From RGIG3009 sp964470515 (GTDB lineage: Bacteria > Bacillota > Clostridia > Oscillospirales > Acutalibacteraceae): a stretch of 64,000 nt of DNA. Shown in pieces: positions 40,521 to 49,735 of the stretch. The stretch lies in contig CAYYDD010000002.1 in NCBI GenBank assembly GCA_964470515.1, forward strand, positions 1-64,000, written 5' to 3'. The first letter of the stretch is position 1, and the number at the start of each line of letters is the position of its first letter. A program made the translations under genes and the position numbers. The notes beneath the pieces are model-generated. The model searched no databases, was not told the origin of the DNA, and was given only the letters and a program-made list of their open reading frames with translations.

Positions 40521-41309
40521 ATGGCTCGGTTTTCTCCCTTATTCAGCGGCAGCAGCGGCAACTGCCTGTACGTCGGCACCGGCGAGGCTGGTTTGCTGGT
40601 GGACGCGGGTGTCAGTGCCCGCCGCATCGAACGCGCACTGTGGGCACGGGAGATTGATCCCGGCAGTATCCGCGCGGTGCTCGTTACCCACGAGCATACC
40701 GACCACGTCACCGGTCTGCGGGTGCTGTGCAAGCGATTCCGCATCCCGGTGTACGCCAGCGTCGGCACCGGTGAGGCCCTGCGCGCGGGCGGCTTGTTGG
40801 AGCCGCAAACGCTGTGCCTACCTATCACCGATGACCAACAGATCGGCGAGTTCAAGGTTACGCCGTTTGCGACCTCGCACGATTGCCGCGAAAGCTATGG
40901 CTACCGCATCACGTTGCCGGATGACCGCTGCGTCGGTGTGGCGACCGACCTCGGCGTGATGACGCAGACGGTGCGGGATCATCTGCGCGGCTGCGATCTG
41001 ATACATATCGAATCCAATCACGATATCCGTATGCTGGAAAACGGCCCGTATCCGTATCCGCTCAAGCGACGTATCCTGTCCGATCGCGGGCATTTATCCA
41101 ATGCAGCGTGTGCCCGTGAGCTACCGAGTCTGGTGCGGGACGGAACGACCCGCATTTTCCTCGGCCATTTAAGTCGGGAGAATAACGTCCCTGAACTCGC
41201 GTACGCCACCGCGCAGGCGGAGCTGAACGCTTGCGGCCTGATAGAGAATATCGACTACGTGTTGCGTATTGCGCCGCCGGAGAATGACGGCGCGTATCTG
41301 GTCTTTTAG
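40521..41309 (+). CDS. Metallo-beta-lactamase-fold hydrolase, WalJ/YycJ-like
   Basis: The 262-residue protein has FSPLFSGSSGNCLYVGTG at the start, the metal ligands LVTHEHTDHVTGL (HxHxDH), TSHDCRESYGYRI and LGHLSRENNVPELA, all typical of YycJ/WalJ. The family influences cell wall and DNA processes. In Bacillus it lies beside walRK; here the WalRK genes are absent, and it precedes rlmH, which is also a neighbour of yycJ in many Firmicutes. AGAAAGGAAG precedes the ATG. Confidence 0.9.
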   Translation: MARFSPLFSGSSGNCLYVGTGEAGLLVDAGVSARRIERALWAREIDPGSIRAVLVTHEHTDHVTGLRVLCKRFRIPVYASVGTGEALRAGGLLEPQTLCLPITDDQQIGEFKVTPFATSHDCRESYGYRITLPDDRCVGVATDLGVMTQTVRDHLRGCDLIHIESNHDIRMLENGPYPYPLKRRILSDRGHLSNAACARELPSLVRDGTTRIFLGHLSRENNVPELAYATAQAELNACGLIENIDYVLRIAPPENDGAYLVF

Positions 41310-41325
41310 AAAGGGGTGAACGACG

Positions 41326-41808
41326 GTGCTGACAGTCACGCTGGCCTGCGTAGGCAAGCTCAAGGAAGCCTATTGGCGGGAGGCGTGTGCCGAGTACGAG
41401 AAACGTCTCGGTGCGTTTTGCCGCCTGCAGATCGTGGAGGTCGCGGAGGAACGCTTGCCCGATGCCCCGTCTGCCGCACAGATCACCTCCGCCATTGAGG
41501 CGGAGGGTCAGCGGTTGTTATCCCGTATTCCCGCCGGTGCGTCGCTGATCGCCTTGTGCATTGAGGGCAGGGAAATGCCGTCCGAGGCCTTGTCAAAGCA
41601 GTTGTCGCAATGGACGGTGGACGGTGTCAGCCACGTGGCGTTCGTCATCGGCGGTTCGTTCGGCTTGTCGGATGCCGTCAAGCGTGAGGCACGCTTGAGG
41701 CTGTCCTTCTCGCCGATGACCTTCCCGCATCAGTTGGCGCGTATTTTGACATTGGAACAGATCTACCGGGCGTTCCATATCGCCTCGGGTGGGAAATATC
41801 ACAAGTAA
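41326..41808 (+). CDS. rlmH: 23S rRNA pseudouridine-1915 N3-methyltransferase
   Basis: The 160-residue SPOUT enzyme methylates pseudouridine 1915 in helix 69. VTLACVGKLKEAYWREACAE at the start, ALCIEGREMPSEALSKQL, HVAFVIGGSFGLSDAVK (SAM-binding knot) and MTFPHQLARILTLEQIYRA at the C-terminus are the family signature. GTG start with AAAGGGGTG upstream. The zapA gene follows 12 bases later. Confidence 0.95.
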   Translation: MLTVTLACVGKLKEAYWREACAEYEKRLGAFCRLQIVEVAEERLPDAPSAAQITSAIEAEGQRLLSRIPAGASLIALCIEGREMPSEALSKQLSQWTVDGVSHVAFVIGGSFGLSDAVKREARLRLSFSPMTFPHQLARILTLEQIYRAFHIASGGKYHK

Positions 41809-41820
41809 GGAGAGACTGCT

Positions 41821-42114
41821 ATGGCACGCAACCGCGTAAAACTCACCATCGCCGGTACGGAGTATATCCTTGTTTCGGATGAGCCGATCGCCTATGTGGC
41901 ACAGCTCGGTCGCGAGATAGATGCTGCTCTGACAGAGCTGACGGATGATGGCCGTATGCCCCCGATGAAAGCCGCGGTGCTGACCGCGATCACCGAGTGC
42001 GACAAGGCGCACAAGGCGGAAGCCGCGGCAGATCACCTGCGTGACCGGCTGCGGGAATACCTTGCCGAAAACAATGCCCTGCATGCCGAAGTGGAGCGTC
42101 TGCGTCGTGGTTAA
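41821..42114 (+). CDS. zapA: Cell division protein ZapA-like
   Basis: The 97-residue protein has the ZapA N-terminal domain (VKLTIAGTEYILVSDEPIAY) followed by a coiled coil (AEAAADHLRDRLREYLAENN). ZapA cross-links FtsZ filaments at the septum. Length and order fit. Its 3' end overlaps the U32 peptidase start by eight bases, an arrangement frequent in Clostridia. Confidence 0.88.
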   Translation: MARNRVKLTIAGTEYILVSDEPIAYVAQLGREIDAALTELTDDGRMPPMKAAVLTAITECDKAHKAEAAADHLRDRLREYLAENNALHAEVERLRRG

Positions 42115-44137
42115 GCCGGAGCTGCTGTCACCGGCAGGCTCGCAGGAGTCGCTGGTCGCCGCCGTCCGCGCGGGCGCGGATGCGGTGTATCTCGGGGTGG
42201 GGACGTTCAATGCCCGCCGCAACGCCCGCAATTTTTCCATAGAAGCTACAGACGATGCGGCCTGCTCCTTGGAGGAGGCGGTATCGTTTTGTCATACCCG
42301 CGGTGTTCAGGTGCATCTGGCGCTCAATACGCTGGTGCGTGACCGTGAACTGCCGGAGGCGCAGCGCATTGCCGAAGCGGCCTGCGCTGCGGGCGTGGAT
42401 GCGCTCATCGTGCAGGATCGCGGGCTGGCTCGTTTGCTGCACGCCGCCGCACCGACGATGCCCCTGCACGCGTCCACGCAGTTATCCTGCCACACCCCGG
42501 CGGGCGTTGAAGCACTGCGTGATGCCGGCTTTTCGCGGGTGGTGCTGGCCAGAGAAATGACCCGAGAGGAGATTGCCGCCTGCCGTGACCTCGGCTGTGA
42601 GCTGGAGGTGTTTGTACACGGTGCCTTGTGTATGAGCGTGTCGGGTCAATGCGAGCTGTCCGCCCTGCTCGGTGGGCGAAGCGGTAACCGGGGCTTATGT
42701 GCTCAGCCCTGCCGTCTGCCGTTTGCCGTGGGTCGTGCCCCGCGTGGGGGTGAGACGGCTCTCAGTCTGAAGGATCAGTCGCTGTATGCGCATCTGGATG
42801 AACTGCGCGGGCTTGGTGTGGCTTCGCTGAAGATCGAGGGGCGGATGAAGCGCCCCGAGTACGTCGCTGCCGCTACGGCGGTGCTGCGCCTCCTGCTGGA
42901 CGGCAAAACGCCCGACTCACAGCTTATGGATGACCTGCAAGCGGTGTTCTCCCGCTCCGGCTTTACCGACGGCTATTTTACGGGCAAGCGCGATGCCGCG
43001 ATGTTCGGCAGTCGCCGCGAGGCGGACGTGGCTACACCCGCAGTGCTCTCACGCCTTGGGCGGCTGTACGACCGCGAGATGCCCCGCGTTCCCGTCACCC
43101 TGACGCTGACGGATGCTCCTTTGACACTCACCGCGGAGGACAGCGACGGCAACACCGTCTCGGTCACCGCGCCGACGGATACGCCCGTGCTGGATCGTGC
43201 ATTGGATACCGAGCGGGCTAAGGCTCAGCTCGGTAAGACCGGCGGTACGCCGTTTATCGCCACGGTGACCGAGGCTTGCTCGCCTGCGGTGCCGTTGTCG
43301 GCGATCAACGCCCTGCGCCGTGCCGCATTGGATGAGTTGTCGCAGAAGCGTGGGCAACCCCGACCTGTCGCGTATACGGCCGCACAGCCGTCGTTCGTGG
43401 CACTGCCGTCGGGGTTGCTGCACGGCTTGGTCGCCCGCGTGGAGCGTGAGGAGCAGATCGCGGGGGAGGCGGAGCATTGGATCGTGCCGCTCGGTTGCCG
43501 TCCCGCTGTGCCGCACTGGGGTGTGGAGATACCGCGCGGCTTGTTCGGTAGGGAGGAGACGGTGCGCCGCGCTCTGCGGGAAGCCGCGACGGCGGGTGCC
43601 TGGTTTGCGTTGTGCAATAACGTCGGCGCGGTGCCTCTCGCACGGGAGGTCGGTCTGCCTCCGGTCGTCGGTTCTTTCTGGAATATCACCAATGCCGAGG
43701 CATTGGCGGCAGCCGCCGGGGACGGTGCGGCCGCAGCCGTTGTGTCGTTTGAGCTGACCTTCCCGCAACTACGGTTTGCGGAGAGAAACGGCTGTACCGG
43801 CTTGTTTGCCTATGGCCGTCAGCCGCTGATGCTGCTGCGGAATTGCCCGGTCTCTGCGGCGAAGGGCTGTGCGTCGTGCGACGGAGGCTCGGAGCTTGTT
43901 GACCGTACGGGGGCGCGTTTCCCGGTGCGCTGTCACGGTGGCTGCGGTGATCTGCTCAACGCGGTGCCGCTGTATCTGGCCGACTGCTTGGAGGAACTGC
44001 CGCAAACGGCGTTCCGATATTTGCATTTTACCGACGAAGCGCCCGAACGGGTCGCCGAGGTACTGCGTGAGTACCGTGTCGGTGCCCCCCCGCCGCCCGC
44101 CTTTACCCGCGGGCTGTATAAGCGGGGCGTGGAATAA
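42107..44137 (+). CDS. U32-family peptidase with DUF3656-like C-terminal region
   Basis: The 676-residue protein begins KPELLSPAGSQESLVAAVRA and has EVFVHGALCMSVSGQCELSA, then LLGGRSGNRGLCAQPCR, the diagnostic U32 block with conserved cysteines, and SLKIEGRMKRPEYVAA. The long C-terminal part is the DUF3656-type extension. Relatives include YhbU and RlhA, which act in tRNA/rRNA hydroxylation rather than proteolysis, so the peptidase name is historical. The GTG at 42107 is chosen because homology begins two codons later and it overlaps the zapA stop. Confidence 0.9.
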   Translation: MVKPELLSPAGSQESLVAAVRAGADAVYLGVGTFNARRNARNFSIEATDDAACSLEEAVSFCHTRGVQVHLALNTLVRDRELPEAQRIAEAACAAGVDALIVQDRGLARLLHAAAPTMPLHASTQLSCHTPAGVEALRDAGFSRVVLAREMTREEIAACRDLGCELEVFVHGALCMSVSGQCELSALLGGRSGNRGLCAQPCRLPFAVGRAPRGGETALSLKDQSLYAHLDELRGLGVASLKIEGRMKRPEYVAAATAVLRLLLDGKTPDSQLMDDLQAVFSRSGFTDGYFTGKRDAAMFGSRREADVATPAVLSRLGRLYDREMPRVPVTLTLTDAPLTLTAEDSDGNTVSVTAPTDTPVLDRALDTERAKAQLGKTGGTPFIATVTEACSPAVPLSAINALRRAALDELSQKRGQPRPVAYTAAQPSFVALPSGLLHGLVARVEREEQIAGEAEHWIVPLGCRPAVPHWGVEIPRGLFGREETVRRALREAATAGAWFALCNNVGAVPLAREVGLPPVVGSFWNITNAEALAAAAGDGAAAAVVSFELTFPQLRFAERNGCTGLFAYGRQPLMLLRNCPVSAAKGCASCDGGSELVDRTGARFPVRCHGGCGDLLNAVPLYLADCLEELPQTAFRYLHFTDEAPERVAEVLREYRVGAPPPPAFTRGLYKRGVE

Positions 44138-44148
44138 CGAAATACAAC

Positions 44149-44184
44149 GGCGGATGCGTGATGCATCCGCCGCTTCTCTTTTTT
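44149..44184 (+). terminator. Terminator after the U32 gene
   Basis: GGCGGATGC-GTGAT-GCATCCGCC followed by a T-rich tail. Confidence 0.88.
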
Positions 44185-44193
44185 ATCAGCTTG

Positions 44194-44222
44194 TCATAAA
44201 CGCGTCACCAGCCTCATAGGAA
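44194..44222 (+). promoter_or_regulatory. Candidate sigma-E promoter of spoIVA
   Basis: TCATAAA, a 14-base spacer and CATAGGAA resemble the mother-cell sigma-E pattern (ATATT / CATACAAT). The match is incomplete; it is supported mainly by what follows it. Confidence 0.35.
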
Positions 44223-44255
44223 TGTACAAACAATGATGTGAGCGGAGGAAGGACT

Positions 44256-45737
44256 ATGACAGCGAGCAATACCATATATCAGGATATCGCCACCCGAACC
44301 GGCGGGGACATTTACATCGGCGTGGTCGGGCCGGTACGAACGGGTAAATCCACCTTTATCAAGCAGTTTATGGATACGTTGGTGCTGCCCAACATTGACA
44401 GCGAATACAGCCGCGAGCGCGCGGTGGATGAGCTGCCTCAGTCGTCGGCAGGTCGTACCATTATGACCACCGAGCCGAAGTTTATCCCCGAGCAGGCGGT
44501 GGGCATCACCGTCAGCGGTACGGCGGGGATGCGGGTACGTATGATCGACTGCGTGGGCTACGTTGTGCCGTCGGCGCTGGGCTACATCGAAGAAAACGCC
44601 CCGCGTATGGTCAAGACCCCGTGGTTTGACGAGGAGGTCCCGTTCAATATGGCGGCGGAGGTTGGTACGCAAAAGGTCATTGCGGAGCATTCAACCATCG
44701 GTCTGGTCGTTACTACCGACGGTAGCATCACCGAGATCCCGCGGGAGGAGTACGCCGAGGCGGAGGAGCGTGTTATCCGTGAATTACAGGCGATCAACAA
44801 GCCGTTTGCGGTACTGCTCAACACCACCGACCCGGGCAGCGACGCGACGCGTGCGCTGTGCGGTGAGCTGGGCGAGAAATACGGTGTGCCGGTATGCCCG
44901 GTCAACTGTCTGGAGATCGGCGAGGAAAAAATCCGGGAGATCCTCAAAACCATTTTGTTTGAGTTTCCCATCCGTGAGATCGGATTCAAAATGCCGCCGT
45001 GGGTGATGGAGCTGGAGCGCGAGCATCCCGTGCGCCGCAGCATCGTCGGTACGGTGCGCGAGGCGGTCAGCGGCGTGCAGAAGATCCGCGAGCTGAACGC
45101 GGTCAGCCGTGCTCTGGCCGAATGTGACCACCTCAGCGGCGTGTCGCTGGAGGAGATCGATCTCGGCAGTGGTAGCGGTGTGGTGGAGCTGACGGTGCTA
45201 CCTGAATTGTTCTATCAGGTGCTCAGCGAGACCACGGGTATCCCCGTCGCCGACGAGGGTGAGCTGATGACCCGTATGAACGAGCTGGCGGATATCCGCC
45301 GCCGGTACGATAAGATTAAGGCTGCACTGGATCAGGTGGAGGCTACGGGCTACGGTATTGTGATGCCGTCGCTGGACGAAATGGCACTGGATGAGCCGGA
45401 GATTATCAAGCAGAGCGGACGGTACGGTGTCCGTCTGCGCGCGAGTGCGCCGTCTATCCATATGATGAAGGCCAACATCACCACCGAGGTCGCGCCCATC
45501 GTCGGCTCGGAAAAGCAATCCGAGGAGCTGGTCAACTACCTGCTGCGTGAGTTTGAGGAGGATCCCTCGAAGATCTGGGATTCCAATATTTTCGGCACCT
45601 CGCTGTACGGGCTGGTGAACGAGGGCCTGCACAACAAGCTGTACCGTATGCCGGGTGATGCGCGTCTAAAGCTGAAGGATACGGTCGAGCGCATTATCAA
45701 CGAGGGCTGTAACGGTCTGATCTGTATTATTGTATAA
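44256..45737 (+). CDS. spoIVA: Stage IV sporulation protein A
   Basis: SpoIVA is the ATPase that polymerises on the forespore surface as the base of the spore coat. The 493-residue protein has Walker A GVVGPVRTGKSTFIKQFMDT, TTEPKFIPEQAV, DCVGYVVPSALGY, the NTTDPGSDATRAL block and the conserved C-terminal INEGCNGLICIIV. AGCGGAGGAAGG precedes the ATG; a GTG six codons upstream lacks such a site. Its presence shows an endospore-former. spoIVF-like genes follow directly. Confidence 0.97.
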   Translation: MTASNTIYQDIATRTGGDIYIGVVGPVRTGKSTFIKQFMDTLVLPNIDSEYSRERAVDELPQSSAGRTIMTTEPKFIPEQAVGITVSGTAGMRVRMIDCVGYVVPSALGYIEENAPRMVKTPWFDEEVPFNMAAEVGTQKVIAEHSTIGLVVTTDGSITEIPREEYAEAEERVIRELQAINKPFAVLLNTTDPGSDATRALCGELGEKYGVPVCPVNCLEIGEEKIREILKTILFEFPIREIGFKMPPWVMELEREHPVRRSIVGTVREAVSGVQKIRELNAVSRALAECDHLSGVSLEEIDLGSGSGVVELTVLPELFYQVLSETTGIPVADEGELMTRMNELADIRRRYDKIKAALDQVEATGYGIVMPSLDEMALDEPEIIKQSGRYGVRLRASAPSIHMMKANITTEVAPIVGSEKQSEELVNYLLREFEEDPSKIWDSNIFGTSLYGLVNEGLHNKLYRMPGDARLKLKDTVERIINEGCNGLICIIV

Positions 45738-45750
45738 GGAGGCACTTACT

Positions 45751-46431
45751 ATGGCAGAACAACGTCGCACGCGATCCCGCTTATCGCTGATCGCGGTACA
45801 GAGCATCGTGTGCGGCGTTATCCTGCTGCTGGCACTGCTGCTGCGGCTGATCGGCGGGGATACGTGGGATCAGTTGCGCACCGTTTTTCAGCACTGGATG
45901 ACCGACGACGGCCTCGCGGCCCTGGTGGAGCCGGAGCCCGAGGCCGCCGGTGGGCGGGATATCCCGGTCGGGGAGGCGGTATCGGTGCTCGTGCCGCCCG
46001 AGGGGGCGACGTTTGCACCGATTTCGCTGCCGACCACCGGGGTCGCACCGTTGCACAGCGGTGAGGTGACCTCGGTATTCGGCTACCGTACCGATCCCAT
46101 CCGCGGAGGGACAGGCTTTCACACCGGTACGGACGTTTCCGCACAGGAGGGGGAGGCACTTTACGCGCCGTATGACGGCACGGTGACTGCGGCGGCGTGG
46201 GATAACAGCTACGGCTATTACGTCACCGTGCGTGCAGGTGACGTTGACATTCTATATGCGCATTGCTCGGTGCTGTTATGCCGTGAGGGCGACGATGTTA
46301 AAGCTGGGGATACCGTGGCTCGCGTGGGTAGCACGGGCGATTCCACCGGTAACCATGTGCATATCGAGCTGCACCGTGCGGGCATCTGCTACGATCCCGC
46401 ACCGCTTATCCCGGAGACGTGGTATGCTTGA
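45751..46431 (+). CDS. Membrane-anchored M23 peptidase, SpoIVFA-like
   Basis: The 226-residue protein has a transmembrane segment at residues 13-33 (IAVQSIVCGVILLLALLLRL) and a C-terminal LytM/M23 domain with GFHTGTDVSAQEG (His, Asp) and NHVHIELHRAG (HxH). The zinc ligands are intact, so it may be active. SpoIVFA, which anchors and inhibits SpoIVFB, has the same layout, and the next gene is an M50 protease overlapping by eight bases. SpoIIQ is the alternative by domain content, but the neighbour favours SpoIVFA. Confidence 0.75.
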   Translation: MAEQRRTRSRLSLIAVQSIVCGVILLLALLLRLIGGDTWDQLRTVFQHWMTDDGLAALVEPEPEAAGGRDIPVGEAVSVLVPPEGATFAPISLPTTGVAPLHSGEVTSVFGYRTDPIRGGTGFHTGTDVSAQEGEALYAPYDGTVTAAAWDNSYGYYVTVRAGDVDILYAHCSVLLCREGDDVKAGDTVARVGSTGDSTGNHVHIELHRAGICYDPAPLIPETWYA

Positions 46432-46996
46432 ATGGCGTTGGTGGGGCGTGCGCTTTCGGCTGAGTCTCCTGTTCCCTGCGGCAGTGATCGTGATGCTGTC
46501 GCTTGACAAAAGCGGGTTGACCGCGCTGTGCCTGGCGGCCTCGCTTCTTCACGAGCTGGGGCATTTTGTGATGATGCTGCTGTGCCGTGACCACCCCGCG
46601 TGTGTGACACTGGATGTGTTTGGGATGCGGGTAGAGCGTCGCCCGACACAGCGACTGGGTTACCCCGCGCTGTGCGCGGTATCGCTGGCAGGCCCCCTGA
46701 TAAACGCCGCGTGTACCGCGGTACTGCCGTCCGAGGCGGCACTGGTGCACGGGGTGCTGGCAGTGTTTCATCTCCTGCCCGTCACGTCGCTCGACGGCGG
46801 TGAGGCGCTGTATGCGCTGTTGTGTTGCCGCTTGTCAGAAGAACGCGCCGCGCGGATACTGCGCGGCTCATCGGCGGTGATACTGCTGCCGCTGGCAGCC
46901 CTCGGCTTTTGGCTATTATTCGGCTACCGCAACTTTACGTTGCTTTTTGTCAGCCTCTATTTGATTTTACGAATGTTTTTGCACGAGGGGCATTGA
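46424..46996 (+). CDS. M50 site-2 protease, SpoIVFB-like
   Basis: The 190-residue membrane protein has the zinc motif LLHELGHFVMML in its second hydrophobic segment and the third ligand in TSLDGGEALYAL, the form seen in SpoIVFB-type S2P enzymes. SpoIVFB cleaves pro-sigma-K in the mother cell. Its small size and lack of a CBS domain (B. subtilis SpoIVFB is longer, with one) make it a short variant, so regulation by ATP sensing is unlikely. ATG at 46424 overlaps the M23 gene. Confidence 0.78.
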   Translation: MLEWRWWGVRFRLSLLFPAAVIVMLSLDKSGLTALCLAASLLHELGHFVMMLLCRDHPACVTLDVFGMRVERRPTQRLGYPALCAVSLAGPLINAACTAVLPSEAALVHGVLAVFHLLPVTSLDGGEALYALLCCRLSEERAARILRGSSAVILLPLAALGFWLLFGYRNFTLLFVSLYLILRMFLHEGH

Positions 46997-47057
46997 AAAA
47001 TCGCGTCAAATATCGTATACTGGGGTTACAGAGTTACGCCTTTATAGGAGGTACGAT

Positions 47058-48899
47058 ATGGCGCTGACATTGGACGAGTTATTTGAGCGGGTGCAAAAGC
47101 CCGCCCGCTATACCGGCGGTGAGCTTAACAGCATCGTGAAGGATAAGAACAAAGTCAATGTCCGATTTGCGTTTTGCTTTCCCGATCTGTACGAGGTGGG
47201 AATGTCGCATCTGGGTATGAAGATTCTCTACGGTCTCAAAAACGCCGTGGAGGATTTTTGGTGCGAGCGCGTATTTGCGCCCGATACCGATATGGAAACG
47301 CTGATGCGGGGAAATAATATCCCGTTGTTTGCGCTGGAAAGCCGCGATCCCATCCGGGACTTTGATTTCGTCGGCTTTACGCTGCAATATGAGATGTGCT
47401 ACACCACCATCTTAAATATGCTGGATCTCGCCGGCATCCCACTGCGCGCCGATCGGCGCGGGAGCGATATGCCGCTCGTCATTGCGGGCGGCCCGTGTGC
47501 CTGCAACCCCGAGCCGCTCGCGGATTTCTTTGATATCTTTGTGATGGGTGAGGGAGAGGAAGTCAATCTGGAATTGATGGAGCTGTACCGTGAGCATAAA
47601 AACTGCGGCTACGATAAGCACACGTTCCTGAAAGCCGCCGCGCAGCTCGAGGGTGTGTATGTCCCCGCGTTTTACAAGGTCACGTATCACGAGGATGGTC
47701 GCGTCAAGGCCGTCACTCCGTGCGAGGGTGCTCCCTCCACGGTACGCAAGCGCATTGTCAAGGAGCTGGATACAGCGTATTACCCGGAGTCCTTTGTCGT
47801 GCCGTTCATTGATATCGTGCACGACCGCGCGATGAGCGAGATCTTCCGCGGCTGCATTCGCGGCTGCCGCTTCTGTCAGGCGGGCTTTATCTACCGCCCG
47901 GTACGTGAAAAATCGGTGGAGACCATCAACCGCCAGAGCCGCTGCCTGTGCGAGACCAGCGGATACGAGGAATTTTCGCTGTCGTCGCTGTCTACCAGCG
48001 ACTACCCCCATCTGGAGGAGCTGCTGACGCAGTTGCTCTCGTGGGCGGAGGAGCAGCACACCAATATTTCGGTGCCGTCGTTGCGTGTGGACGGCTTTTC
48101 CGAGGAGCTGGCCAATCGGCTGAACGTGTTGCGCCGTAACGGACTGACCTTTGCCCCCGAGGCGGGTACGCAGCGGTTGCGCGATGCGATTAATAAAAAT
48201 CTCACCGAGGATGAAATTCTGGAGACCGCCCGCCGCGCGTTTGCCGGTGGCTGGACGTCGGTGAAGCTGTATTTTATGATGGGTCTGCCCACCGAAACCG
48301 ACGAGGATATCGTGGGTATCAACACGCTGGGTCAGAAGATAGTCAACTGCTTTTACCAAAACCCGAACAAGCCCAAGGGCAAAGGCGTGACGGTATCGGT
48401 CAGTGTGTCCTGCTTTGTGCCGAAGCCGTTTACCCCGTTTCAGTGGGAGCCGCAGGACAGTCTGGCACAGATGGAGGACAAGCAGTGCCTGCTGCGTGAA
48501 TCCGTAACCACCAAAAAGGTATCTCTGAGCTGGCACGATGCCAAGACCAGCTATCTGGAAGCGGTGCTTGCCCGCGGTGATCGCCGCTTGGGCGCGGTGC
48601 TGGAGGAGGCGTTCCACCGCGGCTTTAATCTGGACGCGTGGTCCGAGCACTTTGATTTTGATATGTGGATGGCCATTTTCCGCGACAAGGGTCTTGACCC
48701 GAATTTTTATGCTGGCCGCCGCCGAGAGGCAGACGAGGTATTCCCGTGGGATCACATCGATGTGGGCGTCAGCAAGACGTTTTTGTGGGCAGAAAATCAG
48801 CGTGCGCACGAGGCGGTGACTACGCCGAACTGCCGTCAGGAATGCTCGCATTGCGGTGCCGCCTGCTTCAAAGGAGGGATCTGCGTTGAACGACGTTAA
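47058..48899 (+). CDS. B12-binding-domain radical SAM protein (TIGR03960 type)
   Basis: The 613-residue protein has an N-terminal B12-binding-like fold (FAFCFPDLYEVGMSHLGMKI, AGGPCACNPEPLADFFDIFV). A radical SAM core follows with FRGCIRGCRFCQAGFIYRP (CxxxCxxC) and FAPEAGTQRLRDAINKN, and a C-terminal cluster CRQECSHCGAACFKGGIC. Proteins of this type pair with the TIGR03936 protein encoded next, and the pair often stands near ribosomal genes; the reaction is not established to my knowledge. AGGAGG precedes the ATG. Confidence 0.9.
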   Translation: MALTLDELFERVQKPARYTGGELNSIVKDKNKVNVRFAFCFPDLYEVGMSHLGMKILYGLKNAVEDFWCERVFAPDTDMETLMRGNNIPLFALESRDPIRDFDFVGFTLQYEMCYTTILNMLDLAGIPLRADRRGSDMPLVIAGGPCACNPEPLADFFDIFVMGEGEEVNLELMELYREHKNCGYDKHTFLKAAAQLEGVYVPAFYKVTYHEDGRVKAVTPCEGAPSTVRKRIVKELDTAYYPESFVVPFIDIVHDRAMSEIFRGCIRGCRFCQAGFIYRPVREKSVETINRQSRCLCETSGYEEFSLSSLSTSDYPHLEELLTQLLSWAEEQHTNISVPSLRVDGFSEELANRLNVLRRNGLTFAPEAGTQRLRDAINKNLTEDEILETARRAFAGGWTSVKLYFMMGLPTETDEDIVGINTLGQKIVNCFYQNPNKPKGKGVTVSVSVSCFVPKPFTPFQWEPQDSLAQMEDKQCLLRESVTTKKVSLSWHDAKTSYLEAVLARGDRRLGAVLEEAFHRGFNLDAWSEHFDFDMWMAIFRDKGLDPNFYAGRRREADEVFPWDHIDVGVSKTFLWAENQRAHEAVTTPNCRQECSHCGAACFKGGICVERR

Positions 48900-49548
48900 G
48901 GATTTCACCACCGTGCGTATCGTGTTTTCCAAGATGGGATGCGCACGGTACATCTCGCATCTGGATCTCAACCGCACGATGACCCGTGCTGTGCGCCGTG
49001 CGGGGTTGCCTATCTGGTACACCGAGGGATTTAACAAGCACCCGTATCTCACGTTTGCGTCACCGCTGTCGCTCGGCTACGAGGGCGAGCGGGAAACGAT
49101 GGATCTGCGCTTGGCGGGGGAGATGGAGCTTCTCGAGCTGGTGCAGCGGCTGGATGCCGTGATGCCGGAGGGACTGCATATCCTCAGTGCCGCGCCTGCT
49201 GTGAAAAAGGCGGGCGAGGTGGCGTGTGCTGTGTATCGGCTGTCGCTCGGCTGTACAGCCGCGGCGGTAGAGGAGCTACTCTCTCAGTCGTCGGTCACGG
49301 CGGTCAAGCGTACCAAGAAAAAGGAGCTCGTTACCGTGGAGCTGAAGCCCGTGCTGGATGCGGCGGGCAGTGTTATCACGCAGATCGAGAACGGTGTGCA
49401 GTGGGAGCTGACACTGCCGTGTAGCAGTGAGCAGTCGGTGAATCCGGCACTCATCGTGGCCGCCCTGCGTGAAAAGGAGGGCGCGGATCTGCGTTGCTCG
49501 GTGCGCCGTTTGCGCGTGTTGGCGCGTGACGGCAGCGAGTTTGCATAA
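48886..49548 (+). CDS. Radical SAM-associated protein (TIGR03936/DUF2344 type)
   Basis: The 220-residue protein begins VRIVFSKMGCARYISHLDLN and RTMTRAVRRAGLPIWYTEGF, then NKHPYLTFASPLSLGYEGE, the DUF2344 signature. It has no cluster motif and acts with the preceding radical SAM protein, possibly as RNA- or substrate-binding partner (inference). The TTG at 48886 is chosen because AAAGGAGGG lies eight bases upstream; the frame overlaps the previous gene by 14 bases. Confidence 0.87.
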   Translation: MNDVKDFTTVRIVFSKMGCARYISHLDLNRTMTRAVRRAGLPIWYTEGFNKHPYLTFASPLSLGYEGERETMDLRLAGEMELLELVQRLDAVMPEGLHILSAAPAVKKAGEVACAVYRLSLGCTAAAVEELLSQSSVTAVKRTKKKELVTVELKPVLDAAGSVITQIENGVQWELTLPCSSEQSVNPALIVAALREKEGADLRCSVRRLRVLARDGSEFA

Positions 49549-49578
49549 TTTTCAAAAAAGTGCTTGCTTTTTTGAAAA
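49549..49578 (+). terminator. Hairpin after the radical SAM pair, overlapping the rplS promoter
   Basis: A perfect 12-bp stem TTTTCAAAAAAG-TGCTTG-CTTTTTTGAAAA. The loop and right arm contain the -35 of the next promoter. Confidence 0.6.
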
Positions 49579-49592
49579 GGGCGTAGTATACT
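49564..49592 (+). promoter_or_regulatory. Promoter of rplS
   Basis: TTGCTT and TATACT with a 17-base spacer. It would give a leader of about 140 bases. Confidence 0.75.
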
Positions 49593-49599
49593 GTATCAG

Positions 49600-49735
49600 T
49601 ATGAATGTCCGTCCCGCCATCATCCGGGCGGGATGGGGATGAATGCCGAGCGAAAGCGAGACATGAAAGCGGGCATTCCTCTGTCGGCGGCAGTAGCCGG
49701 TCTGGGCAAGAATGTCTGAAAAAACAAGGAGGATT
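49600..49735 (+). ncRNA. Structured 5' leader of rplS (candidate L19 leader)
   Basis: The leader folds into CCCGCC/GGGCGG (49612 and 49626 region), GAATGCC/GGCATTC enclosing a GAGCGAAAGC region (49641-49679), and a small CGGC/GCCG hairpin before AAGGAGG. Ribosomal protein L19 leaders are known autoregulatory elements in Firmicutes at this position; the match to that family was not computed. Confidence 0.5.

Noticed and set aside
47412..49052. 546-codon minus-strand ORF over the radical SAM genes
   Set aside because: Shadow of two well-supported plus-strand genes.
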